64,000 nucleotides of DNA. Origin: Tissierella simiarum (GTDB lineage Bacteria; Bacillota; Clostridia; Tissierellales; Tissierellaceae). The position numbers and the translations under genes were made by a program. Numbering within the stretch: position 1 is the first letter of the stretch; each line of letters begins with the position of its first letter. The stretch is from contig NZ_JAHLPM010000018.1 in assembly GCF_018917865.1 (NCBI RefSeq), positions 1 to 64,000 of the forward strand, read 5' to 3'. Below the pieces are notes generated by a model, which worked only from the letters and a program-made list of their open reading frames with translations, was not told where the DNA came from and did not search any database. Below, one piece after another: positions 8,905-17,906 of the stretch.

Positions 8905-8974
8905 TATTCTTAAATAATAGAAGGAGATAATTCTATAAAAGCAGGTATATAGCATTATAATGATAGATTTTGTG

Positions 8975-9002
8975 ATGTAACATTTTATACAAATTGTTAC
9001 AT
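8975..9002 (-). repeat. Right inverted recombination site (IRR)
   Basis: Perfect 28-bp reverse complement of 8105-8132. The flanks outside the 28 bp are also alike in direct orientation: the left site is followed by TTGACAAGAA and the right by TTGGCAAGAA. The site ends 94 bp before the chemoreceptor start. Confidence 0.8.
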
Positions 9003-9095
9003 TGGCAAGAAGAAATGATATACACATTTTACACTTTATAACATTAAATTCTAAACAATAAATTTAGTTATCATATAAAAAAGGAGATGATGTGT

Positions 9096-11090
9096 ATGAA
9101 AAGTGTTAAGACCTACCTAGTAACTATACTTAGTGCGTTACTATTTTTTATTTGTATTAGTTTAACTTTTATATTTTATAAAGCTGCATCAGTAGAATTA
9201 GCGGACAATTCAAAAGAGTACCTAGCTCAAATGGCAATAAGTGCTTCAAGAACTGTAGAAAGTCGACTTGATGGAGAATTTAAAAGTCTTGAGTCTATTG
9301 CTGAATGGGAAGAAATTAAAGATGAAAAATATTCTTTAGATGAGAAGTTAGAATTTATTAAGGAAGAGAAGGAAAGAATCAATTACATAATGTTGGGAAT
9401 TGCCGATCTTCAAGGAAATTTAACTACTACAGAAGGAGAACAAATCAATATAAAAGATAGGTCGTATTTTGATGGTGCTTTAAGTTCTGGAAGAGGAATA
9501 TCTGATCCTATTGTTAATAGAGTTAATGATTCTATTAACATTATTTATGGTGTACCAATAAAGGAGAAAGATAAGATTATAGGTGTTCTTGTTGCAGGTA
9601 GAGATGGCAATGAACTTAGCTCAATTGTTGAAGATATAACTTTTGGTGAAACTGGCAGAGCATTTATGATTAATAAAGAAGGAACAACTATTGCTCATGA
9701 AAACAAAGAATTGGTCTTACATTTGGATAATGATTTTAAAAATGTAGAAAATGACCCTCGTTTAGCAGAGCTTGTAGAATTGAAAAAGCAAATGGTAGAA
9801 GGCAAGGCAGGATTTGGTGAATATAAATATGAAGAAGGAGAACGAATATTAGGGTTTAATCCTGTAAAGAATACTGGATGGTCTGTTGGAATATATGTAG
9901 AAAAGTCGGAAGTACTAAAAGATATTTCAAAGATAAGGATGATTGCTATAGTATTGTCTTTAGCTGCCATAGCCATAAGTTTAACTGTTGTATTTATTGT
10001 AATTAATAAGATAATGAAACCTATAAATTCACTAGATAATAATCTAGGATTAATAGCAAAGGGAGATTTAAGTGTACAGATATCAGAAGAGTATTTAAAA
10101 GGAGAAAATGAATTTGGAAGATTGGCAAGGTCAGAGAAAAACATGGTAGATTCTATTAGAGAAATGATATCTAATATAAGGCATGTAGGTCTAGATGTAG
10201 ATGCTAGCTCTCATAATCTATCTGCTACTTCAGAAGAAATAGCAGCATCGTCAATAGAAGTAGCAACTGCAGTTCAAGGAATAGCTAAAGGAGCAGAAGG
10301 ACAAGCTAATAACTTGGTGGAAATGAATAATATATTAGATGAATTTGATGAGAATCTTAATAATATGTTAGAGGCCGTTAAAAATGTAGATAAATCCTCA
10401 AAAACTATATATGAGAATGTAGCAGATAGTGATGAAAATATGAAAGATTTAGTGGAAACTATTGATAATACAACTACGACCTTTCAAGGATTTATTAAAA
10501 AAATAGTAGGTTTAGGAGATAGTATTATAAAAATAGATAAAATCAGTGATATAATTAATGAAATATCAGAACAAACAAATTTATTAGCTTTAAATGCTGC
10601 TATAGAAGCAGCTAGGGCCGGAGAAGCTGGTCGTGGATTTGCAGTAGTTTCAGAGGAAATAAGAAAGTTAGCAGAAGAAACGAAAGAATCTATAGGCAAT
10701 ATAAATGATATTGTTAAACAAGTAAATGAAGAAGTAGGCGTGATTAACGATTCAATTAATAGTATTGATAAGGAAATGAATGATCAACAAAATGCAGCTA
10801 TTACGACTATTGAGTTGTTCAAAGATATCACAAGTTCCATAAGAAATATAGTGTATCAAATTAATAGTATTAGCGATTCAGCTGAAAATGTAAGGGAAGG
10901 TAAAAATGTAATATTATCAGGTGTAAGAGAAGTTTCTTCAGAGGCACAGGAAATATCTGCTTCTTCAGAAGAAATAGCTGCTTCTTTGGAAGAGGTAAAT
11001 GCAGCTATAGAAGAAGTAACAGCTACTGCCGAATCTTTAAGCAATTTAACTGAAACGATGATGGAAGAAATAAAAAGATTTAAAGATTAA
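9096..11090 (+). CDS. Methyl-accepting chemotaxis protein
   Basis: A membrane chemoreceptor of 664 residues from the chosen start. A signal-anchor helix (about 7-27) is followed by a dCache-type extracellular sensor (about 30-275, with DRSYFDGAL and [20 protein letters not shown]), a second membrane helix, a HAMP linker and a cytoplasmic signalling domain whose hairpin tip reads [23 protein letters not shown] 9096 is preferred because AAAGGAGATGAT is an extended ribosome binding site that would include the two upstream in-frame ATGs. It sits next to the inverted site at 8975-9002, so its expression may be phase-variable. The ligand is unknown. Confidence 0.93.
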   Translation: MKSVKTYLVTILSALLFFICISLTFIFYKAASVELADNSKEYLAQMAISASRTVESRLDGEFKSLESIAEWEEIKDEKYSLDEKLEFIKEEKERINYIMLGIADLQGNLTTTEGEQINIKDRSYFDGALSSGRGISDPIVNRVNDSINIIYGVPIKEKDKIIGVLVAGRDGNELSSIVEDITFGETGRAFMINKEGTTIAHENKELVLHLDNDFKNVENDPRLAELVELKKQMVEGKAGFGEYKYEEGERILGFNPVKNTGWSVGIYVEKSEVLKDISKIRMIAIVLSLAAIAISLTVVFIVINKIMKPINSLDNNLGLIAKGDLSVQISEEYLKGENEFGRLARSEKNMVDSIREMISNIRHVGLDVDASSHNLSATSEEIAASSIEVATAVQGIAKGAEGQANNLVEMNNILDEFDENLNNMLEAVKNVDKSSKTIYENVADSDENMKDLVETIDNTTTTFQGFIKKIVGLGDSIIKIDKISDIINEISEQTNLLALNAAIEAARAGEAGRGFAVVSEEIRKLAEETKESIGNINDIVKQVNEEVGVINDSINSIDKEMNDQQNAAITTIELFKDITSSIRNIVYQINSISDSAENVREGKNVILSGVREVSSEAQEISASSEEIAASLEEVNAAIEEVTATAESLSNLTETMMEEIKRFKD

Positions 11091-11093
11091 TTT

Positions 11094-11125
11094 AAACTAG
11101 GAAGTTTAGTCTTCCTAGTTTTTTT
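11094..11125 (+). terminator. Terminator of the chemoreceptor gene
   Basis: A perfect 11-bp stem (AAACTAGGAAG at 11094-11104 with CTTCCTAGTTT at 11111-11121) followed by a T-run. Confidence 0.9.
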
Positions 11126-11245
11126 ATCTATTTAATTACAAGTTTGATATTGAATAAACACATCAAAAGTGTTATTATTTAAACAGATACACTATTTAAA
11201 TATAAAATTAATGTACCCATACAATACATAAAGGAGTTGATGTGC

Positions 11246-11740
11246 ATGAAGGACAATAATATTAAGTTGATGGTCAGATATGCAATTTTAATGGCTCTTA
11301 CAACGGTAATGACTATGGTAATTCATATACCTACTATTGGAACCAATGGATATTTAAATTTGGGAGATATGGTTGTATTTTTAGCAGCATTAATGTTAGG
11401 AAGAAAAGGTGGACTTATAGTAGGAGGACTAGGATCAGCTTTAGCAGATGTATTATTAGGCTATACTCATTATGCTCCTATTACATTAGCAGTAAAAGGA
11501 TTAGAAGGTTTTATTGCTGGAACTATTTTAGAAACTAAGTTAGGAAAGAAAAGTCCTATTTCTGCTACTATAATTGGTGGGGTGTGGATGACTCTTGGTT
11601 ATTATTTAGCAGAAATATTTATGTATGGTGCAAAAGCGTCATTGGCAAGTGTACCAGGAAATTTAATGCAAGGTTTACTTGGAGCAGTAATTTCTGTAGC
11701 ATTATATAGGGCTTTAAAAAGAACAAAAGCATTTAATTAA
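11246..11740 (+). CDS. ECF transporter S component
   Basis: A small integral membrane protein (164 residues) with about five helices and the pattern of ECF-type vitamin transporter S components: YLNLGDMVVFLAALMLG near the N-terminus, GGLGSALADVLLGY, and a basic C-terminus. It would bind a vitamin or related substrate and work with a shared EcfA-EcfA'-EcfT module not encoded here. ATG 11246 is preferred because AAGGAGTTGAT forms an extended ribosome binding site. The 146-bp upstream region shows no riboswitch I can recognise, so the substrate is open. Confidence 0.8.
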   Translation: MKDNNIKLMVRYAILMALTTVMTMVIHIPTIGTNGYLNLGDMVVFLAALMLGRKGGLIVGGLGSALADVLLGYTHYAPITLAVKGLEGFIAGTILETKLGKKSPISATIIGGVWMTLGYYLAEIFMYGAKASLASVPGNLMQGLLGAVISVALYRALKRTKAFN

Positions 11741-11771
11741 AATATGACAGAGATTTCTCTGTCATATTTTA
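11739..11771. terminator. Terminator after the ECF S gene
   Basis: A perfect 15-bp stem with a two-base loop (arms 11739-11753 and 11756-11770) rich in A on one side and T on the other, so it could work in both directions. Confidence 0.85.
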
Positions 11772-11886
11772 ATTTACTATATGATAAATGTAAATATCAG
11801 TTTATAATAGTTTTATAAGGTATTTTAAACAGTGAAACACGGAATATACATTATTTTAGTAAATACAGGAGAAAAAGGTGATGTAT

Positions 11887-12441
11887 ATGAAAACAAGATG
11901 TAAATGGGTAACTGATGATCCTGTATATATAGAATATCACGATAAGGAATGGGGAGTGCCAGTACATGATGATAGACAGTTGTTTGAATTCTTAATACTA
12001 GAAGGGGCACAAGCAGGACTAAGTTGGATAACTATACTTAAAAAAAGAGAAAATTATAGGAAAGCTTTTGACAATTTCGATCCTGAAAAGGTAGCATTAT
12101 ATGATGAAGAAAAAGTACAAGAACTTATGATGAACGAAGGAATAATAAGAAACAGGCGAAAAATAGAGGCTTCTATAATCAACGCAAAAGCATTTTTAAA
12201 GATTAAAGAAGAGTTTGGGAGTTTCGATAAATATATATGGCAGTTTGTGGGAGGAAAGCCAATAAAAAATTCATGGAATAACATAGCAGAAGTCCCTGCT
12301 AGTACTAAGGAATCCGATGAAATGAGCAAGGATTTAAAGAAAAGAGGATTTAAGTTTGTAGGTTCTAAAATATGTTATGCATATATGCAAGCAGTAGGTA
12401 TGGTAAATGATCATACTATAGATTGTTTCAGATATGAATAA
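11887..12441 (+). CDS. tag: DNA-3-methyladenine glycosylase I
   Basis: A 184-residue base-excision repair enzyme that removes 3-methyladenine. The N-terminus CKWVTDDPVYIEYHDKEWG and the segment EGAQAGLSWITILKKRENYR are diagnostic of Tag. A zinc site is expected from the N-terminal Cys and His plus the C-terminal NDHTIDCFRY. The ATG at 11887 is chosen because AAAAAGGTGAT is the ribosome binding site, and the upstream GTG and ATG fall within it. It stands alone between two terminators. Confidence 0.93.
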   Translation: MKTRCKWVTDDPVYIEYHDKEWGVPVHDDRQLFEFLILEGAQAGLSWITILKKRENYRKAFDNFDPEKVALYDEEKVQELMMNEGIIRNRRKIEASIINAKAFLKIKEEFGSFDKYIWQFVGGKPIKNSWNNIAEVPASTKESDEMSKDLKKRGFKFVGSKICYAYMQAVGMVNDHTIDCFRYE

Positions 12442-12459
12442 GGAAAAATGTTTAATTTC

Positions 12460-12480
12460 AAGGCCAATAGGCCTTTTTTT
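12460..12480 (+). terminator. Terminator of tag
   Basis: AAGGCC and GGCCTT with a 4-nt loop, followed by seven T. Confidence 0.85.
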
Positions 12481-12537
12481 ATGACTACTTACCAATATGA
12501 ATATAAAGTTCTATTTGTTATAAAAAAATTCTTCTTA

Positions 12538-12546
12538 TGGTATAAT
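12538..12546 (+). promoter_or_regulatory. Extended -10 promoter of the two-component/ABC operon
   Basis: TGGTATAAT is a consensus extended -10 box 25 bp upstream of the response regulator start. No convincing -35 is present. Confidence 0.5.
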
Positions 12547-12571
12547 CATTAAAAATAGGTGAGGTGAGAAT

Positions 12572-13264
12572 ATGGACAGAATATTGTTAGTAGAAGATGA
12601 TGCTACTTTAGCTATGGGAGTAGAATATTCATTAAAAAATGAAGGATACGAAGTAGACGTGGCTAATAATGTGGCTTCAGCAAAGGCACTAATTGATGAA
12701 AAGGAATATATATTAATAATATTGGATGTAATGCTTCCTGACGGTAGTGGATATGAATTATGTAAATATATAAGAAGAGATAAAACTACTCCTATTATAT
12801 TTTTAACGGCTCATGATGAAGAAGTAAATATCGTGATGGGTTTAGATATAGGAGGAGATGACTATATAACGAAACCTTTTAGAATAAGAGAATTAATATC
12901 TAGAATAAAAGCAGTATTAAGAAGGTATTCTAAGGTTTCCATAAGTGATTCTCTAATTTCTAAAGATATTAAGGTAAATCAAATGGAAAATAAAGTTTAT
13001 ATTAAAGAAGAAGAAATCTTTCTAACTCCTTCAGAATATAAACTACTATTAATTCTCATGAATCATCCACACCAAGTATTACCAAGAGCTAGAGTATTGG
13101 AGAAACTATGGGATATTGATGGAGAATTTGTTGATGATAATACTTTATCCGTTTATATAAGAAGATTGAGGGAGAAAATTGAGGAAGACTCGTCAAATCC
13201 TTTATATATAAAAACCGTAAGGGGAATAGGATATCGATGGGATGTAGACGTAAGGAGGAATTAG
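12572..13264 (+). CDS. OmpR-family response regulator
   Basis: A 230-residue response regulator. The receiver domain has the acidic pair Asp9/Asp10, phosphoacceptor Asp52 in LDVMLPDGSG and conserved Lys101 in YITKPFR. The winged-helix DNA-binding domain (about 130-227) ends with NTLSVYIRRLREKIEE and VRGIGYRW. It is followed after one base by its histidine kinase and then by an ABC exporter, the usual cell-envelope-stress or bacitracin-type arrangement, which is its likely target. Confidence 0.92.
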   Translation: MDRILLVEDDATLAMGVEYSLKNEGYEVDVANNVASAKALIDEKEYILIILDVMLPDGSGYELCKYIRRDKTTPIIFLTAHDEEVNIVMGLDIGGDDYITKPFRIRELISRIKAVLRRYSKVSISDSLISKDIKVNQMENKVYIKEEEIFLTPSEYKLLLILMNHPHQVLPRARVLEKLWDIDGEFVDDNTLSVYIRRLREKIEEDSSNPLYIKTVRGIGYRWDVDVRRN

Positions 13265-13265
13265 C

Positions 13266-14507
13266 TTGCTTAGAAATCAAGAATTTAGATCTATAATTTT
13301 AAAATTAGTAATTTTTCAGCTTGTTTTTGGCATAACGGGATTTCTAATAGTTAACGAATCTATGAATAAACTTAACAAAAATATTGTAGAACAAAATATA
13401 GCCTTGGTTGGAAATTTGCTTAAGAATCATCCAGAACTGGAAGAAGAAATAGCACCTTATTTAACCAAGGAGATTCCGAAAACAAATATAACTATTGGAC
13501 AAGAAACTTTGCAAAAATATGGATACAATATAAATATGGAAAAGAATTTACAGCCAGTATTAAAGAATATTAGCCCTAATTTACAGATATATATGTTCTT
13601 TATAATCCTTCTTTTTATAATACCTTTAGTGTTTATAGTCAAAGAAGAATATAAAAAGGTTTATGGAAAAGTGCAGGAAATTTATAGTGCGGCTGAAAAA
13701 GTAGTAGAAGGAGATTTTACTATTTATTTAAGAGAAGAAGGAGAAGGAGATTTTAATATTTTAAACCACCAATTTAATCAAATGTCTAATAGATTAAAAA
13801 ATAATTTAGAAATACTACAAAAAGAAAAAACTTTTTTAAAAAATACCATGTCTGATATTTCACATCAACTTAAAACTCCTCTTTCCTCTTTAATAATGTT
13901 AAATGATCTTATGCTAGAAGAAGAAAATATGGATTTAAAAGTAAGATTAAACTTTTTGGAAAAGACTAAAATCCAATTAGATAGAATGGAATGGCTTATA
14001 ATAAATCTTTTAAAAGTAGCTAGAATAGAAGCAGGGGCTATTGAGTTTAAAAGAGAAAGGATTTTATTAAAAGGTCCTGTAGATATAGCTTTATCTACTT
14101 TAAGTTACAATTTAAAAGAAAAAGGACAATCTGTAGAGATTATAGGAGACTTAAATGGAGTTTTTTATGGTGACAAAGATTGGACAGGAGAAGCTTTAAT
14201 AAATATAATTAAAAATTCTATTGAACATGGCAGAGAGGCTGGAACTATTCAAATAGAGTTAGAGGAAACTCCCTTATTTAGCAGCATTATAGTAAAGGAT
14301 AATGGAGAGGGTATAGAAGAAAAAGATTTACCTCATATATTTAAAAGGTTCTATAAAGGGAAATCTGAAGTTAAGCCTGAAAGCATTGGGATAGGATTAA
14401 ACTTAGCTAAGTTAATAGTAGAATCTCAAGAAGGTACTATTTCAGTAAAGAGTAAGAAAGGACAAGGGACAAAATTTACTATAACTTTCTTAAAGGGAAT
14501 CATATAA
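13266..14507 (+). CDS. Sensor histidine kinase with an extracellular domain
   Basis: A 413-residue membrane kinase. Helix 1 (about 9-30) and helix 2 (107-126) enclose a 75-residue extracellular segment; HAMP, then phosphoacceptor His200 in SDISHQLKTPLSS, N-box IIKNSIEHG, G1 DNGEGIEE, F-box FKRFYKG and G2 GIGLNLAK. The start is TTG, placed by AGGAGG at the end of the regulator gene. Unlike BceS kinases it has a real extracellular loop, so it may sense a peptide or the envelope directly. Confidence 0.9.
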   Translation: MLRNQEFRSIILKLVIFQLVFGITGFLIVNESMNKLNKNIVEQNIALVGNLLKNHPELEEEIAPYLTKEIPKTNITIGQETLQKYGYNINMEKNLQPVLKNISPNLQIYMFFIILLFIIPLVFIVKEEYKKVYGKVQEIYSAAEKVVEGDFTIYLREEGEGDFNILNHQFNQMSNRLKNNLEILQKEKTFLKNTMSDISHQLKTPLSSLIMLNDLMLEEENMDLKVRLNFLEKTKIQLDRMEWLIINLLKVARIEAGAIEFKRERILLKGPVDIALSTLSYNLKEKGQSVEIIGDLNGVFYGDKDWTGEALINIIKNSIEHGREAGTIQIELEETPLFSSIIVKDNGEGIEEKDLPHIFKRFYKGKSEVKPESIGIGLNLAKLIVESQEGTISVKSKKGQGTKFTITFLKGII

Positions 14508-14534
14508 TCTTACTAATTTGTAATATAAATATTC

Positions 14535-14588
14535 ACCTCCTTGTAAGATTAATTTTTTAAACTATAGTTAGAAGAAAAAAGAGGAGGT
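14535..14588 (+). promoter_or_regulatory. Anti-ribosome-binding-site element before the ABC genes
   Basis: ACCTCCT at 14535-14541 is exactly complementary to the AGGAGGT ribosome binding site at 14582-14588 of the ABC ATPase gene. A second pairing, ATCTTAC (14508-14514) with GTAAGAT (14543-14549) followed by a T-rich stretch, competes with it and could act as a terminator. The two folds are mutually exclusive in part, suggesting attenuation of the transporter genes. Confidence 0.4.
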
Positions 14589-14594
14589 TTAGTT

Positions 14595-15287
14595 ATGGAG
14601 GTAGTAAAAACTGTAGATTTATGTAAAAGCTATGGTACAGGAAACACTAAAGTGGAGGCTTTAAAAAACATAAACCTGACAATTAATCAAGGAGAATTTG
14701 TAGCTGTAATAGGAGCTAGTGGTTCTGGAAAGAGTACTTTATTGCACTTGTTAGGTGGTGTGGATAAACCGACTAGTGGAAAAGTTTATGTTGACGGAGT
14801 AGACATATACAATCTTTCAGAAAAGGAATTGGCTATTTTTAGAAGAAGAAAAGTAGGATTTATATTTCAATTTTATAATTTAGTACCAGTTCTTACGGCA
14901 GAAGAGAATATGCTGTTGCCTGTACTTTTAGACAATAAGAAAATAAATAAGGAACAATTTGAAGAACTAATTAACATATTGGGACTAAAGGAAAGGAGAA
15001 ATCACTTACCCAATGAACTTTCTGGAGGACAGCAACAAAGAGTGTCCATAGGAAGAGCATTGGCATATAGTCCTTCTATAGTTTTAGCTGATGAACCTAC
15101 TGGAAACTTAGATAGTAAAAATAGTAAGGAGATAGTAGATTTACTTAGAATATCTGTAAGGAAATATAATCAAACTTTAATTTTAATAACTCATGATTTA
15201 AACATTGCCTCCCAAGCTGACAGAATAATAACCATAGAAGATGGAGCTATTGTAAAAGATGAGGTGATTAATAGTGAAAAGCTATAA
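14595..15287 (+). CDS. ABC transporter ATP-binding protein (MacB/BceA type)
   Basis: A 230-residue ATPase with Walker A GASGSGKST (about 39-47), Q-loop FQFYNLVP, ABC signature LSGGQQQR, Walker B VLADEPTGNLDS and the switch histidine in ITHD. It powers the FtsX-type permease encoded next, with which it overlaps by 14 bp (translational coupling). The pair follows a two-component system and probably exports or resists an antimicrobial peptide or a cell-wall-active compound. Confidence 0.92.
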   Translation: MEVVKTVDLCKSYGTGNTKVEALKNINLTINQGEFVAVIGASGSGKSTLLHLLGGVDKPTSGKVYVDGVDIYNLSEKELAIFRRRKVGFIFQFYNLVPVLTAEENMLLPVLLDNKKINKEQFEELINILGLKERRNHLPNELSGGQQQRVSIGRALAYSPSIVLADEPTGNLDSKNSKEIVDLLRISVRKYNQTLILITHDLNIASQADRIITIEDGAIVKDEVINSEKL

Positions 15288-17874
15288 GGAAATTACCTAT
15301 AGATATTTAAAAGGACAAAGAAATAGGACACTTCTTACAATATTAGGAATTATACTATCTGTTGCCATGATTTCTGCCATAGGCACTATTATAGTAAGTA
15401 CTAGAGGAGCATTAATAAAACAAGCAATAAGGGAAAATGGAAGCTATCATGCTAAATTTATGAATGTAGAGAAAGATAATATAGAAAGAATACTTAATCA
15501 TGTAGAAGTAGGGGAGTCGGGAGTAAGTAAGTTTGAAGGATCGGGTATAGTTAGAGAAACTACGGAAGAGGAAAGAGAAATGTATGGAGATATTTCTCCT
15601 TATAGATATATAGATATAGAAGGATATAAGGAAGAAGCTTTAAATATGCTTCCATATAAAATAAAGGAAGGAAGATTTCCAAAGACTTCTGATGAAATAG
15701 CAATAGAGCCTTTAACTGCAAAATATTTTGAAAAGGAAGTTAAAATAGGAGATAAAATAAACTTAACCATTGGAGATAGAAAATTTATAGAAGATGAAAA
15801 CTCTAACGAAGATGATATTAAGGTAAAAGAAATATTTGAAAAGAATATGGAAAAGGAGTACACGGTAGTAGGGTTTATTCAACCTCAATATATTTGGAGT
15901 GGAAGATTTGTAACAACAGGAATTACTAGCTTAGATGAAAATTCTCCTAAAACAGGACAATTTAATGTATATATAAAGGTACCAAATGTAAAGAATGCTC
16001 AAGAAAAAATAAACTCCATAGCTAATGATATAGGAAAAGATATAGAAGAAGTTCAATTTAATAATAGAGTGCTTAGATTATATGCAGAAAGTTTGGATAA
16101 GACTTTCAACAAAGCTATGGTAGTTTTACTAGTATTTGTAGTCTTATTAATTGTAGTATCAACTATAGCTGTTATTTACAATGCTTTCAATATATCTGTT
16201 TTAGAAAGAATTAGCCAATTTGGATTATTAAGATCTGTAGGGGCTACACCACAGCAAATTAGAGGAATAGTTTTAAAAGAAGCTTTTATATTGAGTATAA
16301 TAGGAATTCCTATTGGACTGTTTTCTGGGGTATTAGCTATGAAAATAGTATTATATGTAATTGGCCTTTTAAAATCTAATATTGAGATATTTAATGATAT
16401 GGAAATAACCATATCTACTACAGTATTTCTAATTAGTTCGATTGTAGGCTTGATTACAGTATTTCTTTCAGCTATAGGACCAGCTAAAAGAGCAGAGAAG
16501 ATATCTCCATTAGAGGCTGTAAGAAATACAGGAAGTTTTAAGAAAGAATCCTTTAGCAAAGTAAAAAAATCAGGTTTTATTAGAAAACTATTAGGTTTAG
16601 AAGGAGAAATAGCTTATAAAAATCTAAGAAGAAATAAAAAAAGATTTTTAATTACTGTATTTTCTATGGTAATAAGTATATCCTTATTCATTACTTTTTC
16701 TAGTTTTTCAAATTTTATGTTTAAAATGGGACTTGTGGAAGGCAAGGATATTGGAGATTTTATGATCTATGGGAGAGGATCTCAAGAGGCAGAAAAAATA
16801 TATAAGAAATTAAAAGGGATAGAAGGTGTAAATAGGGTCTATAAGGTAAGAAATATTAATGGAGATGTTTTACTTTCAGAAAATAAGATTAGCAAAAAAA
16901 ATAAAGAGATGCAGCCTCGTGAGTTTAACTATAAAAAAGATGGATTAGTGCAAGTGAGTAATGCAAATATGTATACTATTGGAGATGAAAATTTTCACAT
17001 GCTAAAAAAACTTCTTAATGAAGGAACGATTGACATAGAAGCATTAGAGAAAGAAAATGGAGTTTTAGTTATAAATAATACCTATGTTTATAATGATAAA
17101 ACAGAAAAGCAGTCTTTAATAGAAGGATATCATTTAAAGCTAGGAGATAAATTTTTATATAAAGCTTATGAATCGAATGAAGAAGATGAAGAAATAAAGT
17201 ATAATGAACTTAAAGTTATGGGAGTACTAGAAAAAGGTATATTGGATATGTCCTATAATTCTAATGGAAGTATTAGTATTATAACTACAGAAAAAGTATG
17301 GAAGAATGTTATCGATGAGAATAGAGAATATGTTCGTATGTATGTAGAGTTAGAAGAAGATGGTAATATAGAAACCGTTAGAAAACATATAAAAGAAATA
17401 GAAAGTGAAAATCCAGAGTTTAACTATGTAGATTTTATCGAAAATGCGAAACAGAATAGGATAGCTGGAATAGTAATTAATATTTTCTTATATGGATTTG
17501 TTGCTATAATTACTCTAATAAGTAGTATAAACATTATAAACACTATAAGTACCAATATTATTTTAAGAACTAGGGAAATATCTATGATAAAAGCTGTAGG
17601 TATGGCTCAAGGTGGAATTAAGAGAATGGTAGCCTTGGAAAGTCTCTTTTATGGAATATATGCTGCTATATTTGGAGGAGCTATAGGAACGGGATTAACT
17701 TTTATTCTATTTAAAATAGTGTTTAATATTAGAGAATTCGAATGGGCTATTCCATGGAAAAATATTGGCATAGCTTGCGTAGGAGCAACTATTATAGCAT
17801 TGCTTTCTGGAGCATTTCCTTTAAGAAGAATTAATGAGGGAATAATAGTAGAAAATATGAAAATGGAAGAATAA
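15274..17874 (+). CDS. ABC transporter permease, double FtsX-like
   Basis: An 866-residue permease with a signal-anchor helix, a large extracellular MacB-like domain, three helices with FtsX signature (FGLLRSVGATPQQIR), then a second extracellular domain and a final three-helix FtsX module (REISMIKAVGMAQGGIKRM). The size and two FtsX modules match exporters of the YknZ/SalY/BceB superfamily; it lacks the exact ten-helix BceB layout as far as can be judged. The GTG start (15274) lies inside the ATPase gene after GAGGTGATT. Partner: the ATPase just upstream. Confidence 0.88.
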   Translation: MKSYKEITYRYLKGQRNRTLLTILGIILSVAMISAIGTIIVSTRGALIKQAIRENGSYHAKFMNVEKDNIERILNHVEVGESGVSKFEGSGIVRETTEEEREMYGDISPYRYIDIEGYKEEALNMLPYKIKEGRFPKTSDEIAIEPLTAKYFEKEVKIGDKINLTIGDRKFIEDENSNEDDIKVKEIFEKNMEKEYTVVGFIQPQYIWSGRFVTTGITSLDENSPKTGQFNVYIKVPNVKNAQEKINSIANDIGKDIEEVQFNNRVLRLYAESLDKTFNKAMVVLLVFVVLLIVVSTIAVIYNAFNISVLERISQFGLLRSVGATPQQIRGIVLKEAFILSIIGIPIGLFSGVLAMKIVLYVIGLLKSNIEIFNDMEITISTTVFLISSIVGLITVFLSAIGPAKRAEKISPLEAVRNTGSFKKESFSKVKKSGFIRKLLGLEGEIAYKNLRRNKKRFLITVFSMVISISLFITFSSFSNFMFKMGLVEGKDIGDFMIYGRGSQEAEKIYKKLKGIEGVNRVYKVRNINGDVLLSENKISKKNKEMQPREFNYKKDGLVQVSNANMYTIGDENFHMLKKLLNEGTIDIEALEKENGVLVINNTYVYNDKTEKQSLIEGYHLKLGDKFLYKAYESNEEDEEIKYNELKVMGVLEKGILDMSYNSNGSISIITTEKVWKNVIDENREYVRMYVELEEDGNIETVRKHIKEIESENPEFNYVDFIENAKQNRIAGIVINIFLYGFVAIITLISSINIINTISTNIILRTREISMIKAVGMAQGGIKRMVALESLFYGIYAAIFGGAIGTGLTFILFKIVFNIREFEWAIPWKNIGIACVGATIIALLSGAFPLRRINEGIIVENMKMEE

Positions 17875-17878
17875 AAAG

Positions 17879-17906
17879 AGCTGCTTTTTTCTAAGCAGCC
17901 CTTTTT
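17879..17906. terminator. Bidirectional terminator
   Basis: GCTGCTT (17880-17886) and AAGCAGC (17893-17899) flanked by A-rich and T-rich runs on both sides. It serves the ABC operon and the convergent alkaline phosphatase, whose stop codon lies inside it. Confidence 0.85.

Larger units (their letters stand above)
8133..8974. mobile_element. Putative invertible DNA segment carrying its own recombinase
   Basis: The 842 bp between the two inverted 28-bp sites contain one gene, a minus-strand tyrosine recombinase, plus its promoter region and 143 bp of non-coding DNA on its 3' side. Recombination between inverted sites would flip the segment and change what lies directly upstream of the chemoreceptor gene that starts 94 bp beyond the right site. 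Extra half-site-like copies GTAACAAATTA occur at 8089-8099 and 8855-8865, possibly accessory or autoregulatory binding sites. Inversion itself is inferred. Confidence 0.65.

Noticed and set aside
8105-9002. The 28-bp sites as chromosomal dif sites
   Set aside because: They lack similarity to Firmicute dif and occur as an inverted pair around a recombinase.
9695-10144. A minus-strand 149-codon frame within the chemoreceptor gene
   Set aside because: Overlaps an unquestionable gene and has no supporting signals.
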